A DNA stretch of 64,000 nt from Selenomonadaceae bacterium (GCA_017527075.1 JAFXQM010000007.1:124001-188000); one strand, 5' to 3'; counted from the first letter of the stretch, positions 42,197 through 51,531 are shown. Numbers and translations are program-made. The notes: generated from the letters alone by a model not told the origin.

Positions 42197-43703
42197 ACCG
42201 CGCGGCGAACTTCAGAACTCTGTCCGCCATTTCATCTTTGTCGCAAACATCTTCGTGCAAAATTTTTGCGTCCGCGAGTTCGGAAAGATTTCTGGGAACT
42301 TTGACGTTCGTCAGGTAATTGAGCTGCTTGAGCTGCGCGAGGTCGTCGACGCCTTCAACCTTCTGCTCCAGTGCCTCCAAGACCGCGCCGGTGAATTTGT
42401 ACGGGCTGGCGGTCGCGGCGTTGAGTACGGGCGTGAAGTCTTTCGTCCTGCCGCGGTATTTGCTCAGCGCGGCGATTGAAACCGCCGTGTGCGTGTCGAC
42501 CAGATATTTGAACGAGCCGAAGATTCGCTTGATGAAATTTTTCGTCTCGTCCTCGGTCACGTATTCGGCGTGGAAAATTTTATCGAGCCGCGCCTTCAGA
42601 GATTTGTCGACCGTGTACTTGCCTTTGATGTTCAGTTCGTTCATGTAACGGGCAACCTGTTTGAAGTCGTTGCCGCTCTCGTGGAAGAGCAGCCGCTCCA
42701 AGTTGCTGGAAATTAAAATGTCCATCGACGGAGTGATCGTTTTGAAAAATTCGCGCTTGCGGTTGTAAGTGCCCGTCGCGAAAAATTCCGTGAGGACGTT
42801 GTTGACGTTCGAGGCGCAAATCAATTTCTTGACGGGCAAGCCCATGCGCAACGCGTAATAAGCGGCGAGGATGTTCCCGAAATTTCCTGTGGGCACGCTG
42901 ATATTAATTTTGTCGCCGAGCGCGATTTGCTTCGTGCGAATGAGTTCGACGTAACCGGAAAAGTAATAAGCGATTTGCGGGACGAGCCGCCCCCAGTTAA
43001 TCGAGTTGGCGGAGCTGAGCTTGACTCCGAGTTTGTCGAGTTTGTCGGCGATTTCTTTATCACCGAAAATTTTTTTGACACCCGATTGCGCGTCGTCGAA
43101 ATTTCCTCTGACCGCCGTGACGTTTACATTGTCGCCGCGCTGAGTGACCATCTGCAGCCGCTGAATTTTGCTGACGCCGCCGTCGGGATAAAAGACCATG
43201 ATTTTTGTCTGCGGCACGTCCGCGAAGCCCGCCAACGCCGCCTTGCCCGTGTCGCCCGAAGTCGCGACCAAAATCAAAATGGTTTTCGTCTCTCCGGTTT
43301 TTTTCAAGGCCATGCGCATGAGGTGCGGCAACATTTGCAGCGCGACGTCTTTAAACGCGGAAGTGGGGCCGTGCCACAACTCCATGTTGCCGACGGGTGC
43401 CACGGGATTTTTCGGGTCTTGAATCAGGACGGAGACGGGCACGCGTCCGTGAACGTCAAACCAGTTGTAAGCCAGCTCCGAGCACTCGCCGAGTTCGTCC
43501 TCTGTGTAATCCGTCAAAAATTTTCCGAGGAGCCACGCCGCCCTTTGCTCATAAGTTTTGTCTTGGAGTTCGCCAATTTCTTCGAGCTTTACCTTGGGAA
43601 TTTTTTCCGGCACAAAGAGTCCGCCGTCGGCAGCCAGCCCTTGGAGAATTGCCTCCGCCGATTCTATCGGTTTGATTTTTGAGCGCGTGCTGATATACTT
43701 CAA
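42195..43703 (-). CDS. thrC: Threonine synthase
   Basis: The 502-residue PLP enzyme converts O-phosphohomoserine to threonine. The start MKYISTRSKIKPI comes from a TTG with AAAGGAGA upstream. The PLP lysine lies in GPTSAFKDVALQ, and the phosphate loop SVPTGNFGNILAAYYA and LVATSGDTGKAAL are clear. It is the long class of about 500 residues, like E. coli/yeast-type ThrC. It stands alone, without hom or thrB. Its stop lies in the palindromic repeat. Confidence 0.96.
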   Translation of the reverse strand: MKYISTRSKIKPIESAEAILQGLAADGGLFVPEKIPKVKLEEIGELQDKTYEQRAAWLLGKFLTDYTEDELGECSELAYNWFDVHGRVPVSVLIQDPKNPVAPVGNMELWHGPTSAFKDVALQMLPHLMRMALKKTGETKTILILVATSGDTGKAALAGFADVPQTKIMVFYPDGGVSKIQRLQMVTQRGDNVNVTAVRGNFDDAQSGVKKIFGDKEIADKLDKLGVKLSSANSINWGRLVPQIAYYFSGYVELIRTKQIALGDKINISVPTGNFGNILAAYYALRMGLPVKKLICASNVNNVLTEFFATGTYNRKREFFKTITPSMDILISSNLERLLFHESGNDFKQVARYMNELNIKGKYTVDKSLKARLDKIFHAEYVTEDETKNFIKRIFGSFKYLVDTHTAVSIAALSKYRGRTKDFTPVLNAATASPYKFTGAVLEALEQKVEGVDDLAQLKQLNYLTNVKVPRNLSELADAKILHEDVCDKDEMADRVLKFAAR

Positions 43704-43754
43704 ATTAAAATCTCCTTTCCATTTTAAAATTAATTCTTGCGTGAAGAAGAGACA

Positions 43755-44660
43755 TCACAGGACGAGTTCTTCTTTGACGAAAAGTTTTTTGAACAAATCG
43801 ATGAAATTTTTGCAGGCGGTCGAGAGCGTTTGGTTTTTGCGCCAGGCAACGACGGTGTGCGTGTTCATCTCCGGTTCGACGATTCTCTTGTAAACGAGGT
43901 CGCCGTCGGTGAGCAGCCGCTTGCTTGAGACGGGAATCATCGCCGCACCCAAATTCATCTTGACCATCAGCAAATCCTGCACAATGCTGTCCGAGACGCA
44001 AATTATCTGCGGATTGAAGTCGAGTTTCTTGCAGGCGGCGACAAAGTTTGACTTCCAGCGCAGAGGAATGATGAGCGGGTGGTCTTTGAGTTCTTCGAGC
44101 TTAATCGTTGCGTCGTCCGCGCCGCAGACGCTCTTGGCGTTCATGACCATGACGAGCGGTTCGTTGGGCAGGACGAGCAATTCATAATTGAGATTGTCGA
44201 CCTGCGTGCGAGTGATGGCGATTTCAATCAGGCGGCTGTCGAGCAGTTCGATAATGCGCGCGCCTTCCGCCTCCCAAATTTCAAACGTGACTTCGGGATA
44301 AATCTTTCTGAACTCGGCGATTAAATCGGGCAGAATCATCGCGCCCGACGTGGTAATCGTCCCGATACGAACGGTGCCCTTCGCGCCGCTGCCAATCTCG
44401 GTTATCTCGCGGACGGTGCCGTCGACCAGCCCCAAAATATTTTCGACGCGGCTGTAGAGGACTTGCCCCGCTTCCGTCAGCCGAATGCGCCGTGACCCGC
44501 GCTCGAAGAGTTTCACGCGCAAATTTTCTTCGAGGTGTTTCATCTGGCGGCTGAGTGCCGGCTGAGCCATTCCTAAACGTTGCGCGGCGTGGCTGATATT
44601 TCCCTCCTCAACAATCGCGAAGAACGCCCGCATGTCTTTAATTCCGATAGCTTGACCCAT
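43755..44660 (-). CDS. LysR-family transcriptional regulator
   Basis: The 301-residue product has an N-terminal winged helix-turn-helix (ISHAAQRLGMAQPALSRQMKHLE) and a periplasmic-binding-like effector domain (TVRIGTITTSGAMILPDLIA, LIEIAITR). Shine-Dalgarno GGGAG precedes the ATG. It is divergent from gltX and upstream of thrC in the same direction. The target and ligand are unknown. Confidence 0.92.
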   Translation of the reverse strand: MGQAIGIKDMRAFFAIVEEGNISHAAQRLGMAQPALSRQMKHLEENLRVKLFERGSRRIRLTEAGQVLYSRVENILGLVDGTVREITEIGSGAKGTVRIGTITTSGAMILPDLIAEFRKIYPEVTFEIWEAEGARIIELLDSRLIEIAITRTQVDNLNYELLVLPNEPLVMVMNAKSVCGADDATIKLEELKDHPLIIPLRWKSNFVAACKKLDFNPQIICVSDSIVQDLLMVKMNLGAAMIPVSSKRLLTDGDLVYKRIVEPEMNTHTVVAWRKNQTLSTACKNFIDLFKKLFVKEELVL

Positions 44661-44737
44661 TTCGACAAATCATCTCCCAAAAATTTTTTTGCCGTGCTTT
44701 AAATCTTGCGGACATTATAGCACAGTTTCAAGCAACG

Positions 44738-44746
44738 TGATATAAT
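44738..44746 (+). promoter_or_regulatory. Extended -10 promoter of gltX
   Basis: TGATATAAT gives an extended -10 (TG, one base, TATAAT); the -35 region is weak. Confidence 0.55.
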
Positions 44747-44790
44747 CCTGCCGAAAAATTTATAAGACGAATTTCATTGGAGGAATTGCT

Positions 44791-46230
44791 TTGAAGAGAA
44801 TTCGTACACGCTTCGCGCCGAGCCCGACCGGTTACATGCACATCGGAAATTTGCGGACGGCTCTTTACGCTTACCTGTTTGCAAAGTCGCAGGGCGGCGA
44901 TTTCATTTTGCGAATCGAAGACACCGACCGCGCCCGTTACGTGGCCGACGCCGTGGACTTCATCGAGCGCACACTTGCCGCCGCGAAAATTATTCCCGAC
45001 GAGGGACCTCATCACGGCGGAGCCTTCGCGCCTTACGTTCAGAGCGAGCGCATGGACATTTACAAAAAATACGCCGAGCAACTCGTCGAGAGCGGGCACG
45101 CTTATCGCTGCTTCTGTTCGGGCGAGGAAACTTCCGAGGAAAATAAATTCGGCGGATACAATCGTCACTGCAGAGACCTGCCGTCCGCCGAAGTCGAAAA
45201 AAATCTCGCGGAGGGCAAGCCTTATGTCATTCGGCAGAAGATGCCGCTGGCGGGTGAGACAACTTTCTTCGACGTGCTTCACGGCAACATCACGATTGCC
45301 AACAGCGAACTGGAAGACCAAGTCCTGCTCAAGAGCGACGGCATGCCCACGTACAATTTCGCCAACGTCGTCGACGACCACCTCATGGAAGTTTCGCACA
45401 TCATTCGCGGCACGGAGTTTATCACGTCGACGCCCAAGCACGTTTTGCTTTACGAATTTTTCGGCTGGGAGCTGCCGACGTTCATTCATCTTGCGCCCGT
45501 CATGGGCAAGGCGGCTGACGGCACCGTTTCCAAGCTGAGCAAACGCCACGGCGCGACGAGTTTCAACGATTTGATTGAGGCGGGGTATCTGCCCGAAGCG
45601 ATTACCAATTACGTTGCGCTGCTCGGCTGGAGCCCGAAAAATTCTTGCCAAGAAATTTTTTCCATGGAAGAGCTGATTAAAAGTTTCAGTCTGGACGGAC
45701 TGAGCAAATCGCCCGCAGTTTTCGATTACGCGAAACTCGATTGGATGAGCGGCGAATATTTCAAGGCGATGAGTGATGAGGACTTCGCCCGCGCGGCCGA
45801 AAAATATTTCGCGGACTTCGACGCGCCGAGGAAAATTTTCTTGGCGAGCCTGCTCAAGACGCGCGTCGCAAAACTTTCCGATATCCCCGCGATGATTTCC
45901 TTCCTGAAAAATTTGCCGCCGTTCGACGAGGAACTTTTCAGCAACAAGCGCAACAAACTCACGCCGCAAAAATCCGCCGAGATACTCGCGCCCGCGATAA
46001 AAATTTTGGAGCAGGTCGACGATTGGTCACTCGACGCGCTCAACGAAAAAATTTCGGCGTTCACGGCCGAGTCGGGCTTGAAGGTCGGCGCGGTGATGTG
46101 GCCGCTGCGAATTTCCCTTTCCATGCAGAAGGTCACACCCGGCGGCGTCACGGAAATTTTGTATCTGCTGGGCAAAGAAGTTTCGCTCGAACGACTGAAC
46201 GCCGCGCTGAAAAATCTTCGGCACGAGTGA
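44791..46230 (+). CDS. gltX: Glutamate--tRNA ligase
   Basis: The 479-residue class I synthetase charges tRNA-Glu. It has the HIGH-type motif FAPSPTGYMHIGNLRTAL, the zinc-region-like Cys pair in YRCFCSGEE, and the KMSKS-type motif KLSKRHGA. It starts at TTG with GGAGG upstream. Whether it also charges tRNA-Gln depends on glutaminyl genes elsewhere. The stop overlaps a truncated glycosyltransferase start (TGATG). Confidence 0.96.
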   Translation: MKRIRTRFAPSPTGYMHIGNLRTALYAYLFAKSQGGDFILRIEDTDRARYVADAVDFIERTLAAAKIIPDEGPHHGGAFAPYVQSERMDIYKKYAEQLVESGHAYRCFCSGEETSEENKFGGYNRHCRDLPSAEVEKNLAEGKPYVIRQKMPLAGETTFFDVLHGNITIANSELEDQVLLKSDGMPTYNFANVVDDHLMEVSHIIRGTEFITSTPKHVLLYEFFGWELPTFIHLAPVMGKAADGTVSKLSKRHGATSFNDLIEAGYLPEAITNYVALLGWSPKNSCQEIFSMEELIKSFSLDGLSKSPAVFDYAKLDWMSGEYFKAMSDEDFARAAEKYFADFDAPRKIFLASLLKTRVAKLSDIPAMISFLKNLPPFDEELFSNKRNKLTPQKSAEILAPAIKILEQVDDWSLDALNEKISAFTAESGLKVGAVMWPLRISLSMQKVTPGGVTEILYLLGKEVSLERLNAALKNLRHE

Positions 46231-46382
46231 TGACTTACGGCTTGATAATCCCGACGCTCAACGCCGGCGGCCGCTTTGAAAGCGGCTCAACAGCGGGTAT
46301 GCTTTTAAGTCGCCGAAGATTTTCAATCACTCGCTGTGCTCGGACGAAAAAATTTTTTCAGCCAGTTGCAAATCTTTTGTAA
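46230..46382 (+). pseudogene. Echo of the glycosyltransferase 5' end, broken by a repeat
   Basis: Starts ATG ACT TAC GGC and encodes MTYGLIIPTLNAGG, nearly the start of the intact gene at 46411 (MKFGLIIPTLNAG). After 35 bases the similarity is cut by the 79-bp dispersed repeat and the frame soon stops. It overlaps the gltX stop by TGATG, so this was probably the original coupled start. Confidence 0.8.
46264..46342 (-). repeat. 79-bp dispersed repeat, copy 1
   Basis: On minus it reads CGAGCACAGCGAGTGATTGA through GGCGACTT and CATACCC to a GCCGCTTTCAAAGCGGC palindrome. About 80% identical to copy 2 at 49413, by eye. Confidence 0.8.
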
Positions 46383-46410
46383 GCTCGGCGGGTCTTCGGA
46401 GTAAATGCAA

Positions 46411-47265
46411 ATGAAATTCGGATTGATAATCCCGACGCTCAACGCCGGCGCGCAGTTTGAAAAATTATTGACGCAACTCGCCGCACAAACTTTACCGACG
46501 AAAAAATTAATCGTTGACTCGGAGTCGACGGACGGCACGGCTCGGCTCGCGAAAAATTTCGGGCTCGAAGTCTTGACCATCCCGCGCAAGAGTTTCAATC
46601 ACGGGGCGACGCGACAATTTGCGCTGGAAAAAATTTTGCCGCTCGACGTGATAATTTTTTTAACGCAAGATGTTTTGCTCCACGACGACGATTCACTCGC
46701 GCACCTGGTAAAAATTTTTTCGGAGGACGAATCGGTCGGCTTGAGTTACGGGCGGCAGCTCCCGCACGTCGACGCGACGAACGAGGCGAAATTTTTGCGC
46801 GCGTTCAATTATCCGCCCGAAAGTCAGTTGCGTTCCTTCGACGACAGAAAAATTTTCGGACTCAAGACGGCGTTCGCGTCGAATTCGTTTGCCGCCTACC
46901 GCGTCGAATCGTTGCAAGGTGTCGGCGGCTTCCCGACGAACGTGCCGCTGTGCGAGGATATGTTCGTCGCCGCAAAGATGTTGATGAGCGGGCTGAAAAT
47001 TTTTTACGCGGCGGACGCAAAAGTTTTTCACTCGCACAATTACACTGCCGCGCAGGAGTTTCGTCGTTACGTTCAGATTGGAAAATTTCACGCGCAGGAA
47101 AGTTGGATTCGGGAAACGTTCGGCTCGGCGGAGGGCGCGGGCAAAAAATTCGTCTGGATGAAACTTTCCGCGCTCGCGAAAAAAAATCCCGTCGAGTGCT
47201 TCGGCGCGCTCTTCAGGGACGCCGCGAAATTTTTCGGATACCGCGTCGGTCGCTTGAGCATTTAA
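46411..47265 (+). CDS. GT2 family glycosyltransferase (rhamnosyltransferase-like)
   Basis: The 284-residue product has the GT-A nucleotide-sugar fold: LIIPTLNAG at the N-terminus, LIVDSESTDGTARLA for nucleotide binding, FLTQDVLLHDDDS at the DXD position, and VPLCEDMFVAAKML for the catalytic base region. This matches rhamnosyltransferase-type GT2 enzymes of surface polysaccharide synthesis. GGAG is 9 bases from the ATG at 46411, so that start is preferred over 46405. Confidence 0.9.
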   Translation: MKFGLIIPTLNAGAQFEKLLTQLAAQTLPTKKLIVDSESTDGTARLAKNFGLEVLTIPRKSFNHGATRQFALEKILPLDVIIFLTQDVLLHDDDSLAHLVKIFSEDESVGLSYGRQLPHVDATNEAKFLRAFNYPPESQLRSFDDRKIFGLKTAFASNSFAAYRVESLQGVGGFPTNVPLCEDMFVAAKMLMSGLKIFYAADAKVFHSHNYTAAQEFRRYVQIGKFHAQESWIRETFGSAEGAGKKFVWMKLSALAKKNPVECFGALFRDAAKFFGYRVGRLSI

Positions 47266-47289
47266 AAATTTTTTGGAAGGATGATAACT

Positions 47290-47559
47290 TTGAAGTTAAT
47301 CATAACGGTCGTCGGACGAGACCGCGTCGGCATAATCGCCGCCGTCACAAAAATTCTCGCCGACAACAACGTCAACATTCTCAGCATCAATCAAAATATT
47401 TTGGACGGCTTCTTTAACATGATTCTGTTCGCCGAGGCGTCCGAAAGCAAGATTCGGCTCGTCGACCTGCAGGCAAAACTTCATGAGCAGGGCGAGGCAA
47501 TCGGCGTCGAAATTAAAACTCAGCACCAAGATATTTTCGATGTCATGCACAAGATTTGA
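47290..47559 (+). CDS. ACT domain protein (UPF0237)
   Basis: The 89-residue product is a single ACT domain (KLIITVVGRDRVGIIAAVTK...ADNNVNILSINQ). The TTG at 47290 is preferred, with GGAAGG at proper distance, over the ATG at 47281 that abuts it. UPF0237 proteins usually sit directly before UPF0210 and form a pair; here a small HD gene separates them. The domain likely senses an amino acid or similar ligand. Confidence 0.9.
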   Translation: MKLIITVVGRDRVGIIAAVTKILADNNVNILSINQNILDGFFNMILFAEASESKIRLVDLQAKLHEQGEAIGVEIKTQHQDIFDVMHKI

Positions 47560-47562
47560 GCC

Positions 47563-48030
47563 GTGAAAAATTTTGCCGAACACAAAGACGCGCGAGTCCG
47601 CAAGGCGTTCGACGTCGCGAAAAAAATTCACGCGGGGCAAGTCGACAAAGCCGGCGTCGAATACATTAATCACCCGCTGACCGTGGCACGTTCCGTCGGA
47701 GAAAATATTTCGGCGATTATCGTCGCGCTGCTCCATGATGTCGTGGAGGACGGCGACAAAACTTTTGACGAGTTGCGCGAAGAAATTCCGCTGACGGCTG
47801 ACGAGTTGCAGGCTTTGAAACTTTTGACGCACGAAAAAAATTTTCCTTACCTTGAATACGTCGCGCGGATTAAATCGAATGAACTCGCCGCCAAAGTCAA
47901 AGCCGCCGACCTCAAGCACAACTCGGATTTGTCGCGGCTGAAAAATCCCACGGAAAAAGATTTCGCCCGCGCAGAAAAATATCGGCTCGCGCTGGAGATT
48001 TTGGAGGGAAAAACTTTTGATAACGATTGA
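47563..48030 (+). CDS. HD-domain phosphohydrolase (RelA/SpoT HD type)
   Basis: The 155-residue product has the HD motifs [28 protein letters not shown] and [14 protein letters not shown], the order of metal-binding residues in SpoT-type hydrolase domains. There is no synthetase or TGS domain, so it resembles a small stand-alone (p)ppGpp or nucleotide hydrolase (MESH1-like). It starts at GTG 3 bases after the ACT gene, and overlaps UPF0210 by 14 bases. Confidence 0.85.
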   Translation: MKNFAEHKDARVRKAFDVAKKIHAGQVDKAGVEYINHPLTVARSVGENISAIIVALLHDVVEDGDKTFDELREEIPLTADELQALKLLTHEKNFPYLEYVARIKSNELAAKVKAADLKHNSDLSRLKNPTEKDFARAEKYRLALEILEGKTFDND

Positions 48031-49378
48031 AGACATTCTTGAGACGAATCGGATGATAACCGTCAACAAGCTCGACGTTCGCACGATAACCATGGGCATT
48101 TCCCTGCGCGATTGTGCTCACCCGAACTTGCGCGATTTTTGCCGCAACGTTTACGACAAAATCACGCGCTCGGCTGAGTTCCTCGTGAAGACCGGCGAGG
48201 AGATTGAGGCGGAATACGGCGTGCCGATTATCAACAAAAGAATTTCCGTGACGCCCGTGGCGATTGCCGCCGAGAGTTGCAAGGCGGAAAGTTATGTGCC
48301 CGTCGCCGAGACACTCGACCGCGCCGCCAAGGAAGTCGGCGTGAATTTTATCGGCGGCTTCAGCGCGCTGGTGGAGAAGGGATACACGGCGGGCGACAAG
48401 ATTTTGATTGAGTCAATCCCGCAAGCCCTCGCCGCGACCGATTTGGTTTGCAGCTCGATTAACTTGGCGTCGACCAAGGCGGGCATCAACATGGATTGCG
48501 TTCGCGAAGCCGGGGAAGTCATCAAGAGGACGGCGGAGCTCACGCGCGACAAGCAGGCGATTGGTTGCGCGAAGCTGGTCATCTTCGCCAACGCGCCAGA
48601 GGACAATCCGTTCATGGCGGGCGCATTCCACGGCGTCAGCGAGCCCGACAAAGTCATCAACGTCGGAGTCAGCGGCCCCGGCGTCGTCAAGCACGCGCTG
48701 GAAGATTTGAAAGGCGCGGACTTCACCGAGATTGCCGAGACGATTAAAAAGACGGCGTTCAAAATTACTCGCGTGGGTCAGCTGGTGGCGCAGGAGGCGT
48801 CGCGGAGATTGGGCGTGCCGTTCGGGATAATCGATTTGTCCTTGGCACCCACGCCCGCCGTCGGAGATTCCGTCGCGCGGATTTTGGAGGAGATGGGGCT
48901 TGAGGCTTGCGGAGCCCCGGGCACGACGGCGGCTCTTGCCCTGCTCAACGACGCGGTAAAAAAAGGCGGGCTCATGGCCAGTTCGCACGTCGGAGGACTC
49001 AGCGGCGCGTTCATTCCCGTCAGCGAGGACGAAGGCATGATTGCGGCGGTCAAGAGCGGCAGCTTGTCGATTGAAAAACTTGAGGCGATGACTTGCGTGT
49101 GCAGCGTGGGGCTCGACATGATTGCAGTGGCCGGCGACGTAAGCGCGGCGACTTTGAGCGGGATTATCGCGGACGAGGCGGCCATTGGCGTCGTCAACAA
49201 CAAAACAACCGCCGTTCGACTGATTCCCGTGCCTGGCGCGAAGGTCGGCGACGTCGTCGAATACGGCGGATTGCTCGGTTGGTGCCCGATTGTTCCCGTC
49301 AAAAATCAGTGGAGCTCGGAGGCGTTCATTGCTCGCGGCGGAAGAATCCCCGCGCCCGTGAGGAGCCTGACGAATTAA
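48017..49378 (+). CDS. UPF0210 (PFL-like) family protein
   Basis: The 453-residue product starts at TTG, with GGAGGG upstream inside the HD gene. Motifs of the family include [32 protein letters not shown] and [20 protein letters not shown]. The fold is related to pyruvate formate-lyase-like barrels, but the glycyl-radical loop is absent. Its activity is unknown. The strict link with UPF0237 suggests regulation through that ACT protein. Confidence 0.92.
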   Translation: MITIEDILETNRMITVNKLDVRTITMGISLRDCAHPNLRDFCRNVYDKITRSAEFLVKTGEEIEAEYGVPIINKRISVTPVAIAAESCKAESYVPVAETLDRAAKEVGVNFIGGFSALVEKGYTAGDKILIESIPQALAATDLVCSSINLASTKAGINMDCVREAGEVIKRTAELTRDKQAIGCAKLVIFANAPEDNPFMAGAFHGVSEPDKVINVGVSGPGVVKHALEDLKGADFTEIAETIKKTAFKITRVGQLVAQEASRRLGVPFGIIDLSLAPTPAVGDSVARILEEMGLEACGAPGTTAALALLNDAVKKGGLMASSHVGGLSGAFIPVSEDEGMIAAVKSGSLSIEKLEAMTCVCSVGLDMIAVAGDVSAATLSGIIADEAAIGVVNNKTTAVRLIPVPGAKVGDVVEYGGLLGWCPIVPVKNQWSSEAFIARGGRIPAPVRSLTN

Positions 49379-49412
49379 AGCACGACGGCTGAAAAATTTT
49401 TTCTGCGAGATT

Positions 49413-49491
49413 CGAGTACGGCGAATGACTGAAAATTTTTCGGCGACTCGAAAGTATACCCACTGTTCCGCCGCTTTTAAAGCGGCCGGCT
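49413..49491 (+). repeat. 79-bp dispersed repeat, copy 2
   Basis: Opposite orientation to copy 1. It carries the same blocks: CGAGTACGGCGAATGACTGA, GGCGACTCG, GTATACCCACTGTT and GCCGCTTTTAAAGCGGC. The following 40 bases (GCACTTCGGAGGCTTGACCA) resemble the end of the UPF0210 gene and provide the next gene's Shine-Dalgarno. Confidence 0.8.
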
Positions 49492-49532
49492 GAAAAAATT
49501 TTCGCGGCACTTCGGAGGCTTGACCAATTTAT

Positions 49533-49979
49533 ATGAACATTTTAATCAGGAAGATGGAACGCGGCGACGCTGAAGCCGTCGTCGACATGATGAAAAAATT
49601 TTTTAACTCGTCGGCGACCATAACCAACGGCTCGGAAAAAATTTTTGCGGCGAACGTGGAGAACTGCCTGGACGATTCAATTTGCGCGGAAGGTTTCGTT
49701 TTCGTCGACGGAGAAAAAATTGTCGGTTACGCAATCACCGCGAAGAGTTACTCCACGGAATTCGGCGGCGAATGCATTTGGCTCGAAGACATTTTCATCG
49801 CGGAGGAATATCGCGGGCGCGGGCTCGGCTCAAAATTTATTCGGCGCGTGAAAGAACTTTATCCCGAAAAAATTTTGCGGCTGGAGGCGGAGGCGGACGA
49901 CGCGCGGCTTCTGAATTTTTATAAGCGATTCGGTTTCAAGGAGCTGCCGTATTTGGAATTGGTTTGCGAAAGGGCTTGA
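49533..49979 (+). CDS. GNAT family N-acetyltransferase
   Basis: The 148-residue product has the acetyl-CoA loop EEYRGRGLGSKFI and the preceding beta-strand IWLEDIFIAEE, typical of GNAT enzymes, plus the C-terminal NFYKRFGF motif. The substrate is unknown. The start ATG has CGGAGG upstream, derived from the repeat region. Confidence 0.9.
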   Translation: MNILIRKMERGDAEAVVDMMKKFFNSSATITNGSEKIFAANVENCLDDSICAEGFVFVDGEKIVGYAITAKSYSTEFGGECIWLEDIFIAEEYRGRGLGSKFIRRVKELYPEKILRLEAEADDARLLNFYKRFGFKELPYLELVCERA

Positions 49980-49988
49980 TGAAACATA

Positions 49989-50903
49989 ATGATAGAAGCT
50001 GTTAAGAAAGCGATAAACAAATGGGACCCAATGAATTTAATTGGCGAGTGTATTGACGAGAACGGCAATATCGTTATCAACGACGACGAATACGATATCG
50101 AAGTCAGCGAAATTGGTGGTTGTCTGGCGATGGAAGAAGTTATCACGCTCGGCGGGCTCACCAAAATTATTCATGACGTTTTCCGCCAATATTTTGGCAA
50201 AGGTATTTTTTCAAATATTTTTTTGCGCAAGAATACCTTTGCCGAGACGCGCGCGGTTGCCGAAAAAATTTTGGCGGACTTGAAAGCGGAAGGTTTTAAG
50301 GTCAGCGACGAATACGAAATTTCTGCCGAAGAGGAACTCGAACGCCTGCAACTGGAAGAGCTGAAAATTTTGACGGAAACTTACAGCGAAGACAAATTTA
50401 ATACAGATGTGCCGTTCACGTTCCGCGCGTTGGTCGAATCGATTTTCATGGCAAATCAATATAAACGCGGCAGAGAAGTTGCGGAAAAAATTCTTGCGGC
50501 CTTCGACCCGCCCGAAAAAATTTTGCAGGCGAGCCAAGAGCGTTTGGACGAATTAATTTTTCCTAACGGCAATCTTCGTGCGCGGGGCAAAATGCTTTTC
50601 AAGATTTTAAAAATCTTGGCTGAACGCGACAAACTTCCCGAAACCTTCACCGAATTTTTCAAAGTCACGAATCTTTACGAAGACCTAATAAAATACGGAC
50701 TAATCGTAAATTCCGACGCCGATTTTAATGAACACGTCCTGCGCGTTGCCAATCGAATGAAAATCGCCGAAGCTGAGAGACTGGTTAGAGTTCCACAAAA
50801 TTTGCAATCTAAATTATTTTGGCACGGAAAAGAAATTTGCACGGAGCACGAGCCGAAGTGTGACGCTTGTCCGCTGTCGAAAATTTGCCCGTCGAGGATT
50901 TAA
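49989..50903 (+). CDS. DUF1871-like domain fused to a catalytically degenerate Nth domain
   Basis: The 304-residue product has two parts. Residues 1-105 resemble DUF1871 (AINKWDPMNL, DDEYDIEVSEI, RAVAEKILADL). Residues 121-304 align with the intact endonuclease III directly downstream. The matches are HVLRVANRMKIAEAE against HVFRLANRMKLAEGK, and the full iron-sulfur pattern C284-x6-C291-x2-C294-x5-C300. The helix-hairpin-helix LPGVGRKTANVV with the catalytic Lys is replaced (VTNLYEDLIKYGL), and the catalytic Asp is Asn247. Glycosylase/lyase activity is thus not expected; DNA binding or regulation is possible. Confidence 0.8.
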   Translation: MIEAVKKAINKWDPMNLIGECIDENGNIVINDDEYDIEVSEIGGCLAMEEVITLGGLTKIIHDVFRQYFGKGIFSNIFLRKNTFAETRAVAEKILADLKAEGFKVSDEYEISAEEELERLQLEELKILTETYSEDKFNTDVPFTFRALVESIFMANQYKRGREVAEKILAAFDPPEKILQASQERLDELIFPNGNLRARGKMLFKILKILAERDKLPETFTEFFKVTNLYEDLIKYGLIVNSDADFNEHVLRVANRMKIAEAERLVRVPQNLQSKLFWHGKEICTEHEPKCDACPLSKICPSRI

Positions 50904-50904
50904 C

Positions 50905-51531
50905 ATGGACGAAAAAATTTTACTCGAAGAGCTCAGAATTTTGGAGGAAACGTATCGCGGGGCGGTGCCGCAGCTGAAATTCGAGTCGCCCTTCGAACTT
51001 TTGGTCGCGGTGATTTTGTCCGCGCAGTGCACCGACAAACGCGTCAATCTGGTCACGCAAACTTTATTCCCGCTGGCGAACACGCCAAAAAAAATTCTCC
51101 AACTCGGTCAATCGAAGCTGGAGGAAATCATCAGACCGTGCGGCTTATCGCGTTCAAAGTCCAAGCACATCGTCGAAAGCTCAAAAATTTTGCTGGAGAG
51201 TTACGGCGGCGAAGTGCCGAGCGAATTCGACGAGCTGATAAAGTTGCCGGGCGTCGGGCGCAAGACTGCAAACGTCGTGACGAGCGTCGCGTTCAAGGTG
51301 CCGGCAATCGCAGTGGACACTCACGTTTTCCGTTTGGCGAATCGAATGAAACTCGCCGAGGGAAAGACGCCTCTTGAGGTCGAGCACGGCCTGCAGAAAA
51401 TTATTCCGCAAGAAAAATGGTCGGCGGCTCATCATTGGTTGATTTGGCATGGGCGAGAAATTTGCAAGGCGCGCAACCCGAAGTGCGATTCGTGCCCGCT
51501 GTCAAAGATTTGTCCGTCGTCAGTGGCGTGA
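50905..51531 (+). CDS. nth: Endonuclease III
   Basis: The 208-residue DNA glycosylase/AP lyase acts on oxidised pyrimidines. The helix-hairpin-helix LPGVGRKTANVV carries catalytic Lys120, VDTHVFR carries Asp138, and the [4Fe-4S] motif C-x6-C-x2-C-x5-C ends the protein. Numbering matches E. coli Nth. It starts 2 bases after its degenerate paralogue, so they are co-transcribed. A copy of its last 50 bases follows the stop. Confidence 0.96.
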   Translation: MDEKILLEELRILEETYRGAVPQLKFESPFELLVAVILSAQCTDKRVNLVTQTLFPLANTPKKILQLGQSKLEEIIRPCGLSRSKSKHIVESSKILLESYGGEVPSEFDELIKLPGVGRKTANVVTSVAFKVPAIAVDTHVFRLANRMKLAEGKTPLEVEHGLQKIIPQEKWSAAHHWLIWHGREICKARNPKCDSCPLSKICPSSVA

